From the NCBI RefSeq assembly GCF_015624485.1, contig NZ_CP061378.1, forward strand, positions 1,922,001-1,986,000: a stretch of 64,000 nt of DNA, in the 5' to 3' direction. The DNA is from Bradyrhizobium genosp. L (GTDB taxonomy: Bacteria > Pseudomonadota > Alphaproteobacteria > Rhizobiales > Xanthobacteraceae). The translations under genes were made by a program, and so were the position numbers. Every line of letters starts with the position of its first letter. Position 1 is the stretch's first letter. Shown one piece after another: positions 27,904 to 36,052 of this stretch. The notes under the pieces were generated by a model, which worked only from the letters and a program-made list of their open reading frames with translations, did no database searches and was not told the origin of the DNA.

Positions 27904-28152
27904 GGTCATCCTCCCGGGGCTTCAGACGCGGCCCCGCTGCCTTCTCTTGTCCGGAAGGCCTGATCGGGCGCCAACGGGACCGGCTGCAAACCTAGCAAGC
28001 GGCCCCGGTTGAGCAAAGCGGTACCGCGCGTTTCGTTCCGCGGTCCGGCATGGCAGGATTTGCATGCAACGCAGGCGCTTGCGACCATTGACGGGAGGCC
28101 GTTTCGGTATACAGCAACCCGGCCCGCCGTTTCCCCTCCAGGCCCGCTCGTC

Positions 28153-29385
28153 ATGACCCTTCCGACCGTCACGCCCCAAAATATCCGCTCCGCGCTGCTG
28201 TTGCGGCAGGAGATCGCGCTGCTCGACGTCAGGCATGAGGCCGCCTTCGCCACCGGCCATCCGCTGTTCGCCGCCAACATGGCCGCCGACCGGATCGCGA
28301 TCGAGGCCGCCCTTCGGCTGCCGCGCGCGGACGTGCCGATCGTGCTGTACGATGACGGCGAGGGGCTGGTGGACGCCGCCGGGCGCGAGCTCGCGGCCCT
28401 CGGCTACCGCGACGTTCGCGCGCTGGCCGGCGGTCTGCACGGCTGGCGGTTAGCCGGCTACGAGGTCTTCGAGGACGTCAATTCCTATGCCAAGGCGTTC
28501 GGCGAGCTGGTCGAGGCGCGCCGCCACACGCCGTCGCTCGGCGCCGACGAGGTCGCCGCGCTGATCGCGCAAAAGGCCAACATCGCGATCCTCGATGTCA
28601 GGCGTTTCGATGAATACGCCACCATGAACATCCCGGGCTCGGTCAGCGTGCCCGGCGCCGAGCTGGTGCTGCGTGCGGCAAATGCTGCGACCGATCCCGA
28701 CACCACCATCATCGTCAACTGCGCCGGCCGCACCCGCTCGATCATCGGTACCCAGTCGCTGATCAATGCGGGATTGCCCAACAAGGTGCGGGCGCTGCGC
28801 AACGGCACCATCGGCTGGACGCTCGCCCGGCACGATCTCGAGCACGGCGCCGACAGGCGCGGCGATATCGCGCCATTCGAGGGCGCCGAGGAAAATGCGC
28901 GCGACGTCGCCTATCGCGCCGGCGTCCGTCACATCGGGACGAGCGAGCTTGCGGCACTGGAGCGCGAGGCGCATCGCACACTCTATCGCTTCGACGTGCG
29001 AGACGCCGCCGAATATGCGAGCGGCCATCTCGCCGGCTTCCGCCATTACGCCGGCGGCCAGTTGGTCCAGGAGATCGACATGGCCGCCCCCGTGCGCGGC
29101 GCGCGCATCGTCCTGACCGACGACAAAGGGATTCGCGCCGACATGACGGCGTCCTGGCTCGCGCAGATGGGCTGGGAGGTTTACGTGCTCGCGGGTGGCT
29201 ATCACGGTGGGCTCGAGGTCGGACCGCCGCGGGTGTTGCCTAAGCCCGATCCCGCGCACCGCTACCGGCGCCCCTATGAAGGCACCGAGGTTGCCGAGCA
29301 GGCGATGCAGGCCTATCTCGACTGGGAATACGGCCTCGTCGAACAACTCCGCCGCGACGGCACGCACGGGTTTTATGTGATTTGA
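28153..29385 (+). CDS. multi-domain rhodanese-like sulfurtransferase
   Basis: 410 residues starting MTLPTVTPQNIRSALLLRQE. Three rhodanese modules are visible: about 1-105 (IALLDVRHEAAFATGHPLFA ... LAGGLHGW), about 125-225 (IAILDVRRFDEYATMNIPGS ... NCAGRTRSIIG) and about 260-365 (YRFDVRDAAEYASGHLAGFR ... VLAGGYHGGLEV). Only the middle one has the catalytic Cys (CAGRTR loop); the others have Asp-rich loops (YDDGEGL and TDDKGI) and must be inactive or structural. The PSVP-type motif is SVSVPGAEL. Sulfur transfer from thiosulfate or a persulfide is expected. It lies divergently upstream of glgC, with 249 bp between. Confidence 0.88.
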   Translation: MTLPTVTPQNIRSALLLRQEIALLDVRHEAAFATGHPLFAANMAADRIAIEAALRLPRADVPIVLYDDGEGLVDAAGRELAALGYRDVRALAGGLHGWRLAGYEVFEDVNSYAKAFGELVEARRHTPSLGADEVAALIAQKANIAILDVRRFDEYATMNIPGSVSVPGAELVLRAANAATDPDTTIIVNCAGRTRSIIGTQSLINAGLPNKVRALRNGTIGWTLARHDLEHGADRRGDIAPFEGAEENARDVAYRAGVRHIGTSELAALEREAHRTLYRFDVRDAAEYASGHLAGFRHYAGGQLVQEIDMAAPVRGARIVLTDDKGIRADMTASWLAQMGWEVYVLAGGYHGGLEVGPPRVLPKPDPAHRYRRPYEGTEVAEQAMQAYLDWEYGLVEQLRRDGTHGFYVI

Positions 29386-29437
29386 TGAGCGGTGCGGGTC
29401 GCCCCGATGGACGATAATGAATTGCGCCATGGCCTAT

Positions 29438-29527
29438 CCCCGTCATTGCGAGCGAAGCGAAGCAATCCATTGACACCGCGGATGCCGTACGATGGATCGC
29501 TTCGCTTCGCTCCTCGCAATGACGGGG
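29438..29527. repeat. CCGTCATTGCGAGCG palindromic repeat
   Basis: The left arm CCCGTCATTGCGAGCGAAGC and right arm GCTTCGCTCCTCGCAATGACG form an extended inverted repeat of ~90 bp, with an inner AATCCATTG / CGATGGATC pairing. It lies between two convergent genes and belongs to a dispersed family common in Bradyrhizobium and relatives (recalled, not searched). It could terminate both flanking transcripts. Confidence 0.8.
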
Positions 29528-29545
29528 CTAAAGCCCAGTTGCTGC

Positions 29546-30547
29546 TTACTTCGGCAATGCGACCGGCGTCAGCTTGAACGGGCCGGGGTCTTTGCCCTTG
29601 TTCTCTCCGATGATGTAGGACAGCTTGCCCTCGGCGACCCATCCGGTATCGCCGACCTGCGTCACCGACACCGGCCCGTCAAATCCGTCCTTGATGGTGT
29701 CGATCTCGGCCTCGTCACCCTTCACCGTGACCTTGTCGAGCTTGCCGTTGCCCTCGATCATCAGAAAGCCGTTGCCGAACGCGCGCATGGCGTCGCTGTG
29801 ATCGAGCGGGCGCGACGTTTTCAGCTCCGTCACTGCGCCGGCCTTGCCGTCCTTCACCGCGACCCGGAACAGCTTTGCCGGAATGAAGGTGTTGACATAG
29901 AGATTGCCGTCGGCGCCGATTGCAATGCCGTCGAGCCCGACGCCGTCCTTGGCCGGCGCAAGCAGCGGGTCGGTCGCGAAGGTCGCGAGCGCCGTCGCGC
30001 CCGGCTTGAGGCTGTGGATGATCGGCGCGCCGGAATCGCTGACATAGGCGGTGCCGTCGCTGCCAACCACGATATCGTTGCAGAATGAAGTGGGTTGGCT
30101 CAGCGCGAAGCTGCCTTTCGGCGCGCCGCTCTTGAGATCGAAGGTCTTCAGCCAGGCGCCCTTGACGTCGCTGGGACCTGCGACGCCGTAGCCCGAAATG
30201 TCGTTGGAGCAGACATAGAGCGTGCCGCTCTTCTCGTCGGCGAGCACGCCGAGCGTCGATCGGCTGTCGCCGGCGCCGGGTTTGACCAGTTGCTCCGCCT
30301 TGCCGCCGGACGAGATCTTGGTCACGCCGCCGAGATTGAAGCTGCCGACATAGAGCGAACCGTCGGAGGTCGAGGTGACGCTCTCCGGAAAGCTCTTGTC
30401 GGGCACGTTGACCGGAGCCGTCTCGGCGCCGGCTGCGCCGGTGATGCCGAGCAGGATGGCCGCCGCGCTGAGCAGGGATGCGCGGCGGATCGTGAGCAGT
30501 TCTCCCTTTGCGCGCGGACGGGCCGCGGCGCTGTTCTTCTTTGTCAT
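29546..30547 (-). CDS. exported SMP-30/gluconolactonase-like beta-propeller
   Basis: 333 residues from the Met at 30547 (GAGG upstream). The N-terminus (MTKKNSAAARPRAKGELLTI then RRASLLSAAAILLGITGAAG) is a long signal sequence. The mature protein is a six-bladed propeller of the SMP-30/strictosidine-synthase type with repeated strands: FPESVTSTSDGSLYVGSFNL, DEKSGTLYVCSNDISGYG, CNDIVVGSDGTAYVSDSGAP, GLDGIAIGADGNLYVNTF. The FCNDIVV Asn-Asp pair matches the metal-binding positions of SMP-30 lactonases, but a lactone substrate is not proven. An AT-rich palindrome lies upstream, shared with the divergent zinc-ribbon gene. Confidence 0.82.
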   Translation of the reverse strand: MTKKNSAAARPRAKGELLTIRRASLLSAAAILLGITGAAGAETAPVNVPDKSFPESVTSTSDGSLYVGSFNLGGVTKISSGGKAEQLVKPGAGDSRSTLGVLADEKSGTLYVCSNDISGYGVAGPSDVKGAWLKTFDLKSGAPKGSFALSQPTSFCNDIVVGSDGTAYVSDSGAPIIHSLKPGATALATFATDPLLAPAKDGVGLDGIAIGADGNLYVNTFIPAKLFRVAVKDGKAGAVTELKTSRPLDHSDAMRAFGNGFLMIEGNGKLDKVTVKGDEAEIDTIKDGFDGPVSVTQVGDTGWVAEGKLSYIIGENKGKDPGPFKLTPVALPK

Positions 30548-30673
30548 GATCGCGTTTCCTCGATGGACCTGGTTCGACCAGGCAGGATTTTCTTTGGACG
30601 ATCGCTTCCGGTCGGCGGCTTGTTGTGGTGCAGGGTTCCCGACCGGATCGTTCACCCGCCTGCTTGTCGCCAA

Positions 30674-30697
30674 CGATATATACGATAGTATATAACG
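30674..30697. promoter_or_regulatory. AT-rich palindromic operator candidate
   Basis: TATATAC (30677-30683), spacer GATA, GTATATA (30688-30694), framed by CG on both sides. It is a perfect 7-bp inverted repeat with an 18-bp core, standing out in ~65% GC DNA, in the intergenic space between the divergent SMP-30-like gene and the zinc-ribbon gene. Size and symmetry suit a dimeric GntR/TetR-type repressor; no such regulator gene is adjacent. Confidence 0.5.
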
Positions 30698-30729
30698 TGA
30701 GGAAAGCAGCCGATGCGGGAGGGCGCGTC

Positions 30730-30954
30730 ATGGAACGCGAGTTCGCCGCGCGGCAGCACTGTCTGTGCTGCGGCGGTGTGATCGATGGTTTGACCGACGA
30801 TGGTGCGATCGGCCTCGATACGCGCTTCGGCTTGATTTCGGACCAATGCGGCTTCGTCTGCAACGACTGCACCGCAAGCCTGATCCAGGCTGCGTTGCTG
30901 CGCAGGCGGGAGACCGTTCACCGCAGATGGCCGACGCCGGGGCGCCGAGGCTAG
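30730..30954 (+). CDS. small CxxC zinc-ribbon-like protein
   Basis: 74 residues starting MEREFAARQHCLCCGGVIDG with GGGAGG 10-15 bp upstream. Two Cys clusters, CLCC (11-14) and CGFVCNDC (about 40-47), flank a short hydrophobic loop; four of these Cys could bind one zinc as in a treble-clef/zinc-ribbon. The C-terminus is basic (RRRETVHRRW). This could be a small DNA- or RNA-binding accessory protein. It is divergent from the SMP-30-like gene with the palindrome at 30674-30697 between them, and it ends 7 bp from the stop of the serine-hydrolase gene on the other strand. Confidence 0.6.
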   Translation: MEREFAARQHCLCCGGVIDGLTDDGAIGLDTRFGLISDQCGFVCNDCTASLIQAALLRRRETVHRRWPTPGRRG

Positions 30955-30961
30955 AGCGTCT

Positions 30962-32260
30962 TCAGTCCGGGCTGAACGCGTCGTAGACCAGCTTCCTGAA
31001 CACCGGCGTAATGCGCTGGCGCTCGTTCTGGGTCTGCTCCAGCATGATGTAGATCATGTCGAGTTTCGGATCGACGCCGAAATAGGTGCCGCTGCCGCTG
31101 TCCCATTTCAGTTCGCCGATCGAGCCCGGCGGCGGCGGCTTTGCGATGCCGGGATCGGTGCGCACCGCGATGCCGTAGCCATAGCCGAAACCGTCGCCGG
31201 GAAAATACCAGTAGTCGCGGCCGACGCCGGAGCCGGGGCCGATATGGTCGGTCGTCATGTCCTTGAAGGCGGCGGGCGAGAGATAGCGCTTGCCGTCGAG
31301 TTCCCCGCCATTGAGCAGCATCTGCGCGAAGCGGCCATAGTCCAGCACGGTCGAGACCAGCCCGCCGCCGCCGGATTGCCATTCCGGGTGCGCGCGCCGG
31401 TCGTGCTCGGCCGAGAGCAGGATGGTGTCCGACGGCAGCGGCTCGGCCATCCGCGCCCGCTCGTCGGCGCTGTCGAGCACGAATTTGGTGTCCTTCAGTT
31501 GCATCGGATCGAAGATGCGCTCCGTCTCGAACTGATAGAGCGTCTTGCCGGTGATGACCTCGATGACGCGGCCGAGCACGTCGGTGGAATGACCGTAGCG
31601 CCACAGCGTGCCGGGCTGCCGCGACAGCGGCAGCTTGGCCAGCCGCGCCACGAATTCCTTGTTGTCGACGGGACCATCGAACAGGTGTCCGTCCGAGTAG
31701 ATTTTCTGGATCCAGTTGGCGCCGATATATTCGTAGGTGATGCCGGAGGTGTGCCGCATCAGGTCCTGGATCGTGATCGGATGGTCCGGCGGCACCAGCT
31801 TGAGGTCGCCGACCATGTTGTCGTTGGGCGGCTCGATGCCGACCTTCACGTCGGCGAACGCCGGGATGTATTTCGACAGCGGGTCCTGCGGCGACAATTT
31901 GCCTTCGTCGACCAGCATCATCGCGGCGACGCTGGTGATCGGCTTGGTCATCGAATGCAGCGCGAAGATCGTGTCCGTCGTCATCGGCGCCTTGGTGGTG
32001 ACGTCGCGGTCGCCGAAGGTCTTCAGATAGATCGCCTTGCCGTGCTGCTGGATCAAAATGACGGCGCCGGGTATCTTGCCGGTGGCGACCTCCTCGTTGA
32101 AGAACGCGGTGATGCGCGCGAGCTTGTCCGGCGACGGGGCAGGGATATCGGCCGCACGCGCCGCGCCCGATGTGACGGATACAAGACACGCAAACGCCAT
32201 CGTTGTCGCGCGAAGCTGGCGGGTGAGAATTTGATTCGCCCGCTCATATCCCAGTGACAT
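30962..32260 (-). CDS. exported serine beta-lactamase-like hydrolase
   Basis: 432 residues from the Met at 32260. A signal peptide ends near AARAAD (residue 37). The catalytic SxxK is S103-M-T-K106 in IFALHSMTKPITSVAAMMLV; the Tyr motif reads RYGHS (YGH for YxN), and late motifs include SGGGGLVSTVLDYGRFAQML and DSGSGTYFGVDP. This is the class C/EstB branch (6-aminohexanoate-dimer hydrolase, esterases), most likely a periplasmic esterase or amidase; substrate unknown. It is monocistronic and convergent with the zinc-ribbon gene. It is distinct from the AmpC-like gene at 23609, sharing only the fold. Confidence 0.88.
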   Translation of the reverse strand: MSLGYERANQILTRQLRATTMAFACLVSVTSGAARAADIPAPSPDKLARITAFFNEEVATGKIPGAVILIQQHGKAIYLKTFGDRDVTTKAPMTTDTIFALHSMTKPITSVAAMMLVDEGKLSPQDPLSKYIPAFADVKVGIEPPNDNMVGDLKLVPPDHPITIQDLMRHTSGITYEYIGANWIQKIYSDGHLFDGPVDNKEFVARLAKLPLSRQPGTLWRYGHSTDVLGRVIEVITGKTLYQFETERIFDPMQLKDTKFVLDSADERARMAEPLPSDTILLSAEHDRRAHPEWQSGGGGLVSTVLDYGRFAQMLLNGGELDGKRYLSPAAFKDMTTDHIGPGSGVGRDYWYFPGDGFGYGYGIAVRTDPGIAKPPPPGSIGELKWDSGSGTYFGVDPKLDMIYIMLEQTQNERQRITPVFRKLVYDAFSPD

Positions 32261-32398
32261 GGAAGGTGCCGCCCTGCTGAAGCCTGAGTATCGCAGTATT
32301 AGCGCGCACATCTCGCGTTACCTAGTATTTTCCCGTGGCTGCAGCCATTCGTGAAAAGACACTGACTTCGACCATCAACGTTTCGATTCCATTGAGCG

Positions 32399-32662
32399 AT
32401 GCCCGATCCTGCCCAAATCAACTTCTCGGCTGCGGCCAGCCTCTACAAATGGCCGTCGCTCGGCAACGCGCGCCGGGAAGATCGCAGCCCGTATGTGATC
32501 CTTGTCGGGACTTTGGACGAATGTCTCCAGGCCTTCATGGCCAAGCCTGAAGCGACGCGGCATCTCTACGAAGTCCGCACGGCGCCACAGCCTCCTCTCG
32601 TCACCGAAATCCTGTCGCCCGAGCACCTGGCAGAACTGGCGCGGCTGCGGGACTTTCTATGA
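32399..32662 (+). CDS. small hypothetical protein
   Basis: 87 residues (MPDPAQINFSAAASLYKWPS...). It has a short N-terminal segment, a strand SPYVILVGTLDECLQAFMAK with a following helix, and a C-terminal PLVTEILSPEHLAELARLRDF. The fold may be a small alpha/beta domain. Codon use looks genuine and I recall homologous orphan proteins in Bradyrhizobium, but no function is known. It has no good ribosome site. It is convergent with the MocR-like gene, 21 bp from its stop, and divergent from the serine hydrolase gene. Confidence 0.6.
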   Translation: MPDPAQINFSAAASLYKWPSLGNARREDRSPYVILVGTLDECLQAFMAKPEATRHLYEVRTAPQPPLVTEILSPEHLAELARLRDFL

Positions 32663-32683
32663 CCCGGCCCGGTCCGTCGAAGT

Positions 32684-34060
32684 TTACACAATTTGCGTGA
32701 CGCCGACCGGCGTGCGCATGGCGTTCGAGAGCACCTGAAGCGCCTGGCTCAGCTCGGCACGGTTGCGCGCCGCGCCGAGCGAGACGCGCAGGCCACGCGG
32801 GGCGGCGTCTCCGACCGCAAAGGCATCCTCGCCGACCACGGCGAGCCCGTTGCGCATCAGATGCGACAGCAGGTCGGTGCCGCCGAAATGCCGCGGCAGC
32901 GGCATCCAGATGTGATGGCTCGCCGGGCGCGCCGCATAGGTCACGCCCTTGAGGAAGCGCGCCGCAAGCTGCTGGCGCGCGGCGGCCTCGTTGCGGATGG
33001 CGCGGATGATCTCGCTCGCGACCCCGGAGCGCAGCCATTGCGTGACGAGCGCGACCATCAGTGACGGCGGCATCTGCATGGTCGCCTGCATGCCGGCACG
33101 CATGCGCTGCTCGACGCCCGCGTCAGGTGCCACGAAATAGGCGACGCGCAACGCCGGCGCGATGCATTTGGCGATGCTCGCAGCATAATATGTGTGCTCC
33201 GGGATCAAGGTCGCGATCGCAGCCACCTGCGGCTCAAGCGGGCCGTAGACATTGTCTTCGATCAGGACGCAGCCGCGCTTCCTGATGATGTCGGCGATCG
33301 CCTTGCGCCGCGGCGCGCCCATCGTCGCCGTGGTCGGGTTCTGCTGCGTCGGCACCAGATAGACTGCCTTCGGCTTGTGCTTGCGGCAGGCCTCGTCGAG
33401 CGCGTCGGGGCGCGCGCCTTCGCTATCCATCGTGACGCCGACCAGCCGCACGTCCAGCCGCGCCGCGGCGGCCTTCACGCCGGGGAAGGTCAGCGCCTCC
33501 GTTACCACGACATCGCCCGGCGAGGTCAGCGCCAGCAGCGCGTTGAAGATAATCGCCTGCGATCCCGGAAAGATCACGATGCGGTCGGCCGCGGCCTGCG
33601 GCACGCGCGGCCGCAGCCAGGACGCCGCGACCTCGCGCTCGTCGGCGGTGCCGCCGGGACGTGCATAGCCGAGATAGGCGGAGAAGCCGGCGTCGGACCG
33701 GATGGTTGCAAGTCCCTGCGCGATGCGGAGATCGAGATTGGCCTCGACCGGCTGCGGCGGCAGGTTCATCGACAAATCGATATTGACCGGCGCGGGCAGG
33801 TCGGAGGCGGCGCGTGACGTGGTCTCCGAGACGAAGGTGCCTTGCCCGACACGGGCGTCGAGCAGGCCGCGGCGCCGCGCCTCGCCATAGGCGCGGGTCA
33901 CCGTGGTGAGATCGATGTCGAGCGCGGTCGCCAGCGCGCGGTGGGTCGGCAGCCGCTCCCCGCGCACCAGCCGGCCGCTGGCGATATCGGCGGCGAGCGC
34001 GTCGACGATGCGCTGGAACATCGGGCCGTGCCACTCCGAAACTGTAGGGATCCAATCCAT
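32684..34060 (-). CDS. MocR-type GntR regulator / PLP aminotransferase fusion
   Basis: 458 residues starting MDWIPTVSEWHGPMFQRIVD. Residues ~12-80 form a GntR winged helix (ADIASGRLVRGERLPTHRAL, LTTVTRAYGEARRRGLL, GQGTFVS). Residues ~95-455 form a fold-type I aminotransferase domain: YLGYARPGG, IFPGSQAIIFNALLAL, VPTQQNPT (Asn/Pro pocket), LIEDNVYGPL (Asp to pyridine N), YAASIAKCIAPALRVAY with the PLP Lys, and a C-terminal RVSLGAARN. MocR proteins regulate a nearby metabolic gene using PLP or an amino-acid aldimine; the divergent DUF983 gene is the only neighbour that could be its target. Its own promoter is shared with it. Confidence 0.9.
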   Translation of the reverse strand: MDWIPTVSEWHGPMFQRIVDALAADIASGRLVRGERLPTHRALATALDIDLTTVTRAYGEARRRGLLDARVGQGTFVSETTSRAASDLPAPVNIDLSMNLPPQPVEANLDLRIAQGLATIRSDAGFSAYLGYARPGGTADEREVAASWLRPRVPQAAADRIVIFPGSQAIIFNALLALTSPGDVVVTEALTFPGVKAAAARLDVRLVGVTMDSEGARPDALDEACRKHKPKAVYLVPTQQNPTTATMGAPRRKAIADIIRKRGCVLIEDNVYGPLEPQVAAIATLIPEHTYYAASIAKCIAPALRVAYFVAPDAGVEQRMRAGMQATMQMPPSLMVALVTQWLRSGVASEIIRAIRNEAAARQQLAARFLKGVTYAARPASHHIWMPLPRHFGGTDLLSHLMRNGLAVVGEDAFAVGDAAPRGLRVSLGAARNRAELSQALQVLSNAMRTPVGVTQIV

Positions 34061-34141
34061 GCAATTCGGCCGTTTGTCTTTGATTGTATGCTTCTTGAGG
34101 CATATTGTATGGATCAACAGAACAGGTCAAGGACGACGGCC

Positions 34142-34567
34142 ATGACGGACACGGTTTCCCTGCCAAAAGCGATGATGCGCGGTTTTGCGATGAAGTGCCC
34201 GAATTGCGGGCGCGGCCATCTGTTCGGCCGCTTCCTGAAGGTCGCCGATCATTGCGAGGTGTGCGGTGAGGATTTCACCCCGCAGCGCGCCGACGATTTC
34301 CCGGCCTATCTCGTCATCGTCGTGGTCGGCCATGTCGTGGTGCCGGCGCTGCTCTGGATGGAGATGACCTACGCGCCGCCGGCCTGGCTGCAACTCGCGA
34401 TCTGGCTGCCATTCACGCTGTTCAGCGCGCTCGGCCTGCTGCAGCCGACCAAGGGCGCGATCGTCGGGTTGCAGTGGCAGCTCGGCATGGAGGGATTTGC
34501 GACGTCGCGGCAGCGGGTGGCTCCGGTGCGGGCGCGGAGCGGCGTCGGCCGAGCCAAGCAAGCCTGA
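34142..34567 (+). CDS. DUF983 membrane protein with zinc-ribbon head
   Basis: 141 residues from the ATG at 34142 (AAGGA upstream); an in-frame ATG at 34109 would add 11 residues. The N-terminus has CPNCGRGHLF and CEVCGEDF, a four-Cys zinc ribbon, followed by FTPQRADDFPAYLVIVVVGH, the DUF983 signature, and two membrane helices (about 55-75 and 85-108). DUF983 proteins are widespread in Alphaproteobacteria, often near cytochrome oxidase genes, with no proven function. Here the neighbour is the divergent MocR-like regulator. Confidence 0.85.
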   Translation: MTDTVSLPKAMMRGFAMKCPNCGRGHLFGRFLKVADHCEVCGEDFTPQRADDFPAYLVIVVVGHVVVPALLWMEMTYAPPAWLQLAIWLPFTLFSALGLLQPTKGAIVGLQWQLGMEGFATSRQRVAPVRARSGVGRAKQA

Positions 34568-34659
34568 CGCGATCGCAGCCTGGATAGGCCAGACGATATT
34601 TAGGCGCGCCACGGCGCGCGTTGAGGACGAATACGTCAGCGGTTGGTGGCGGTGCTTGT

Positions 34660-34690
34660 CCCATTCCGCGGATCAAGTCCGCGGAATGGG
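34660..34690. terminator. perfect 13-bp hairpin between convergent genes
   Basis: CCCATTCCGCGGA (34660-34672), loop TCAAG, TCCGCGGAATGGG (34678-34690), with outer GTGC...GCAC able to extend the stem. It lies between the convergent DUF983 and YncE-like genes. There is no T-run, so it may be a REP-type unit stabilising both 3' ends and not a classic terminator. Confidence 0.55.
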
Positions 34691-34705
34691 TAGGCACGCA
34701 TTGCT

Positions 34706-35884
34706 CTACCGCGCCGGCCCGCGCATGGATGCCGGCTGACCTGGCAGCTTCAGTCTGGGGCCGGCCTCGGTGAGCGTCCCGTTGGCGAGGTGAAACAGCT
34801 GCAAGTCCTTGTCGAAATAGTTGCCCACATAGAGGTACTCGCTGTTCGGGCTGTACGCGATGCCCTCCGGCAGTCCACCGAGCGGCGCGCGCGCGATCAC
34901 CGTCAGCTTGCCGTCGGTGCCGATCGACATCACAGCGAGTTCGCCGGCCTTGGTCTTGAACCAGTCGCTGTCCTTGGCACCGGTGCCGAGCAGCAGCGGG
35001 GTGGCTGCGATCTTTCCATTGGGTGAGATCGCGAAACCTTCCGGTCCGGTGCCGGGGGACATCACGTCGACCACATGGGGATGCGGGCCGGTTGCTTCGA
35101 TGATCACCTCGGCATCGGCGTTGTTGCTCTGTGCGCCGGTATTCGAGGCGATGACGTATTTGCCGTCCGGCGTGATGTCGATGTTGTAGGGATTGAATGC
35201 CGATGGAATGTCCATCGACTTGTCGTAGGTCACGTTCTGGCCGTCGATCGCGAGCACGCCGATCTTGTTCACGAGGTTCAGGCAGACGAAGGCGCGCTTG
35301 CCGTCGGGCGCGACCACAACGGCCGCAGCCTGCTGCCCCAGCGGAACCTCGCCGACGGCCTTGACCGTCATCCCCTGGATCGAGACGACGGAGACACTCT
35401 TGCCGTCCCGGTTGGCGATCAACGCAAGGTCGCCCTTCCCCGAGATCGACAGACCGGACGGCTGCCGCCCGACGGCAACCGTGTCAACCAGCTTCGGCGG
35501 GTCGGCGGTGAGGTCGATCACGTAGAGTTTGTCATCCGGGACCGATTTCCAGGTGTTGCCCTCCTGGACGTGAACCACGGAATTGGCGACGAGGCCCAGC
35601 TTGCCGTCGGGTGTGATCTGCAGATTGGTGGGCGGCCCCAGGAGCGAGTTCGTCAGCGGCAAGCTGCCGCGGATCCTGGGTTTGGCCGGGTCGGAGATGT
35701 CCACGACCAGCACCGCGTCGTTACCCGGCGCGCCATTGATCTGGCCTTCGGGTCCATAGGTGATCTTGTTGTCGATGCCGATCAGGAGATCGTTGGTTCC
35801 GGCCTGGGCCGCGCCGCCACCGACGAGGCCGGCCAGAGCCATGGCGCCCAGACACATCGCGCAAAGAGCGCTGCGTACAATCAT
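34706..35884 (-). CDS. exported YncE-like seven-bladed beta-propeller protein
   Basis: 392 residues from the Met at 35884 (MIVRSALCAMCLGAMALAGL, a signal peptide ending AAQAG). The mature protein consists of propeller blades with the pattern (L/I)xITPDGKxxxVAN: NLQITPDGKLGLVANSVV, GLSISGKGDLALIANRDG, AVVVAPDGKRAFVCLNLV, NIDITPDGKYVIASNTGA, GFAISPNGKIAATPLLL, GIAYSPNSEYLYVGNYF. This is the YncE/lactonase (Lactonase_7-bladed) class of periplasmic proteins; functions in the class range from DNA binding (YncE) to lactone hydrolysis. No catalytic residues can be pinned here. It is monocistronic, convergent with DUF983. Confidence 0.85.
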   Translation of the reverse strand: MIVRSALCAMCLGAMALAGLVGGGAAQAGTNDLLIGIDNKITYGPEGQINGAPGNDAVLVVDISDPAKPRIRGSLPLTNSLLGPPTNLQITPDGKLGLVANSVVHVQEGNTWKSVPDDKLYVIDLTADPPKLVDTVAVGRQPSGLSISGKGDLALIANRDGKSVSVVSIQGMTVKAVGEVPLGQQAAAVVVAPDGKRAFVCLNLVNKIGVLAIDGQNVTYDKSMDIPSAFNPYNIDITPDGKYVIASNTGAQSNNADAEVIIEATGPHPHVVDVMSPGTGPEGFAISPNGKIAATPLLLGTGAKDSDWFKTKAGELAVMSIGTDGKLTVIARAPLGGLPEGIAYSPNSEYLYVGNYFDKDLQLFHLANGTLTEAGPRLKLPGQPASMRGPAR

Positions 35885-36052
35885 GATGCATTTCTCCCCG
35901 ACATTGCTCATTTCTTGCGAGCTGGTTCCGTCACCGTACTTCGCAGCCTTGATGACTGGCAACCATCAACGGCGCTTTGGTGCCTGGACTCTTTTGCCGG
36001 AGCGACTGCTTTCGAGGACTCTGTTCGGCTCGTTACCCGATCGACCGGATCA

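Noticed and set aside
28009..28152. N-terminal extension of the rhodanese
   Set aside because: The extra 48 residues are Pro/Arg-rich and precede the domain; the ATG at 28153 fits the rhodanese start.
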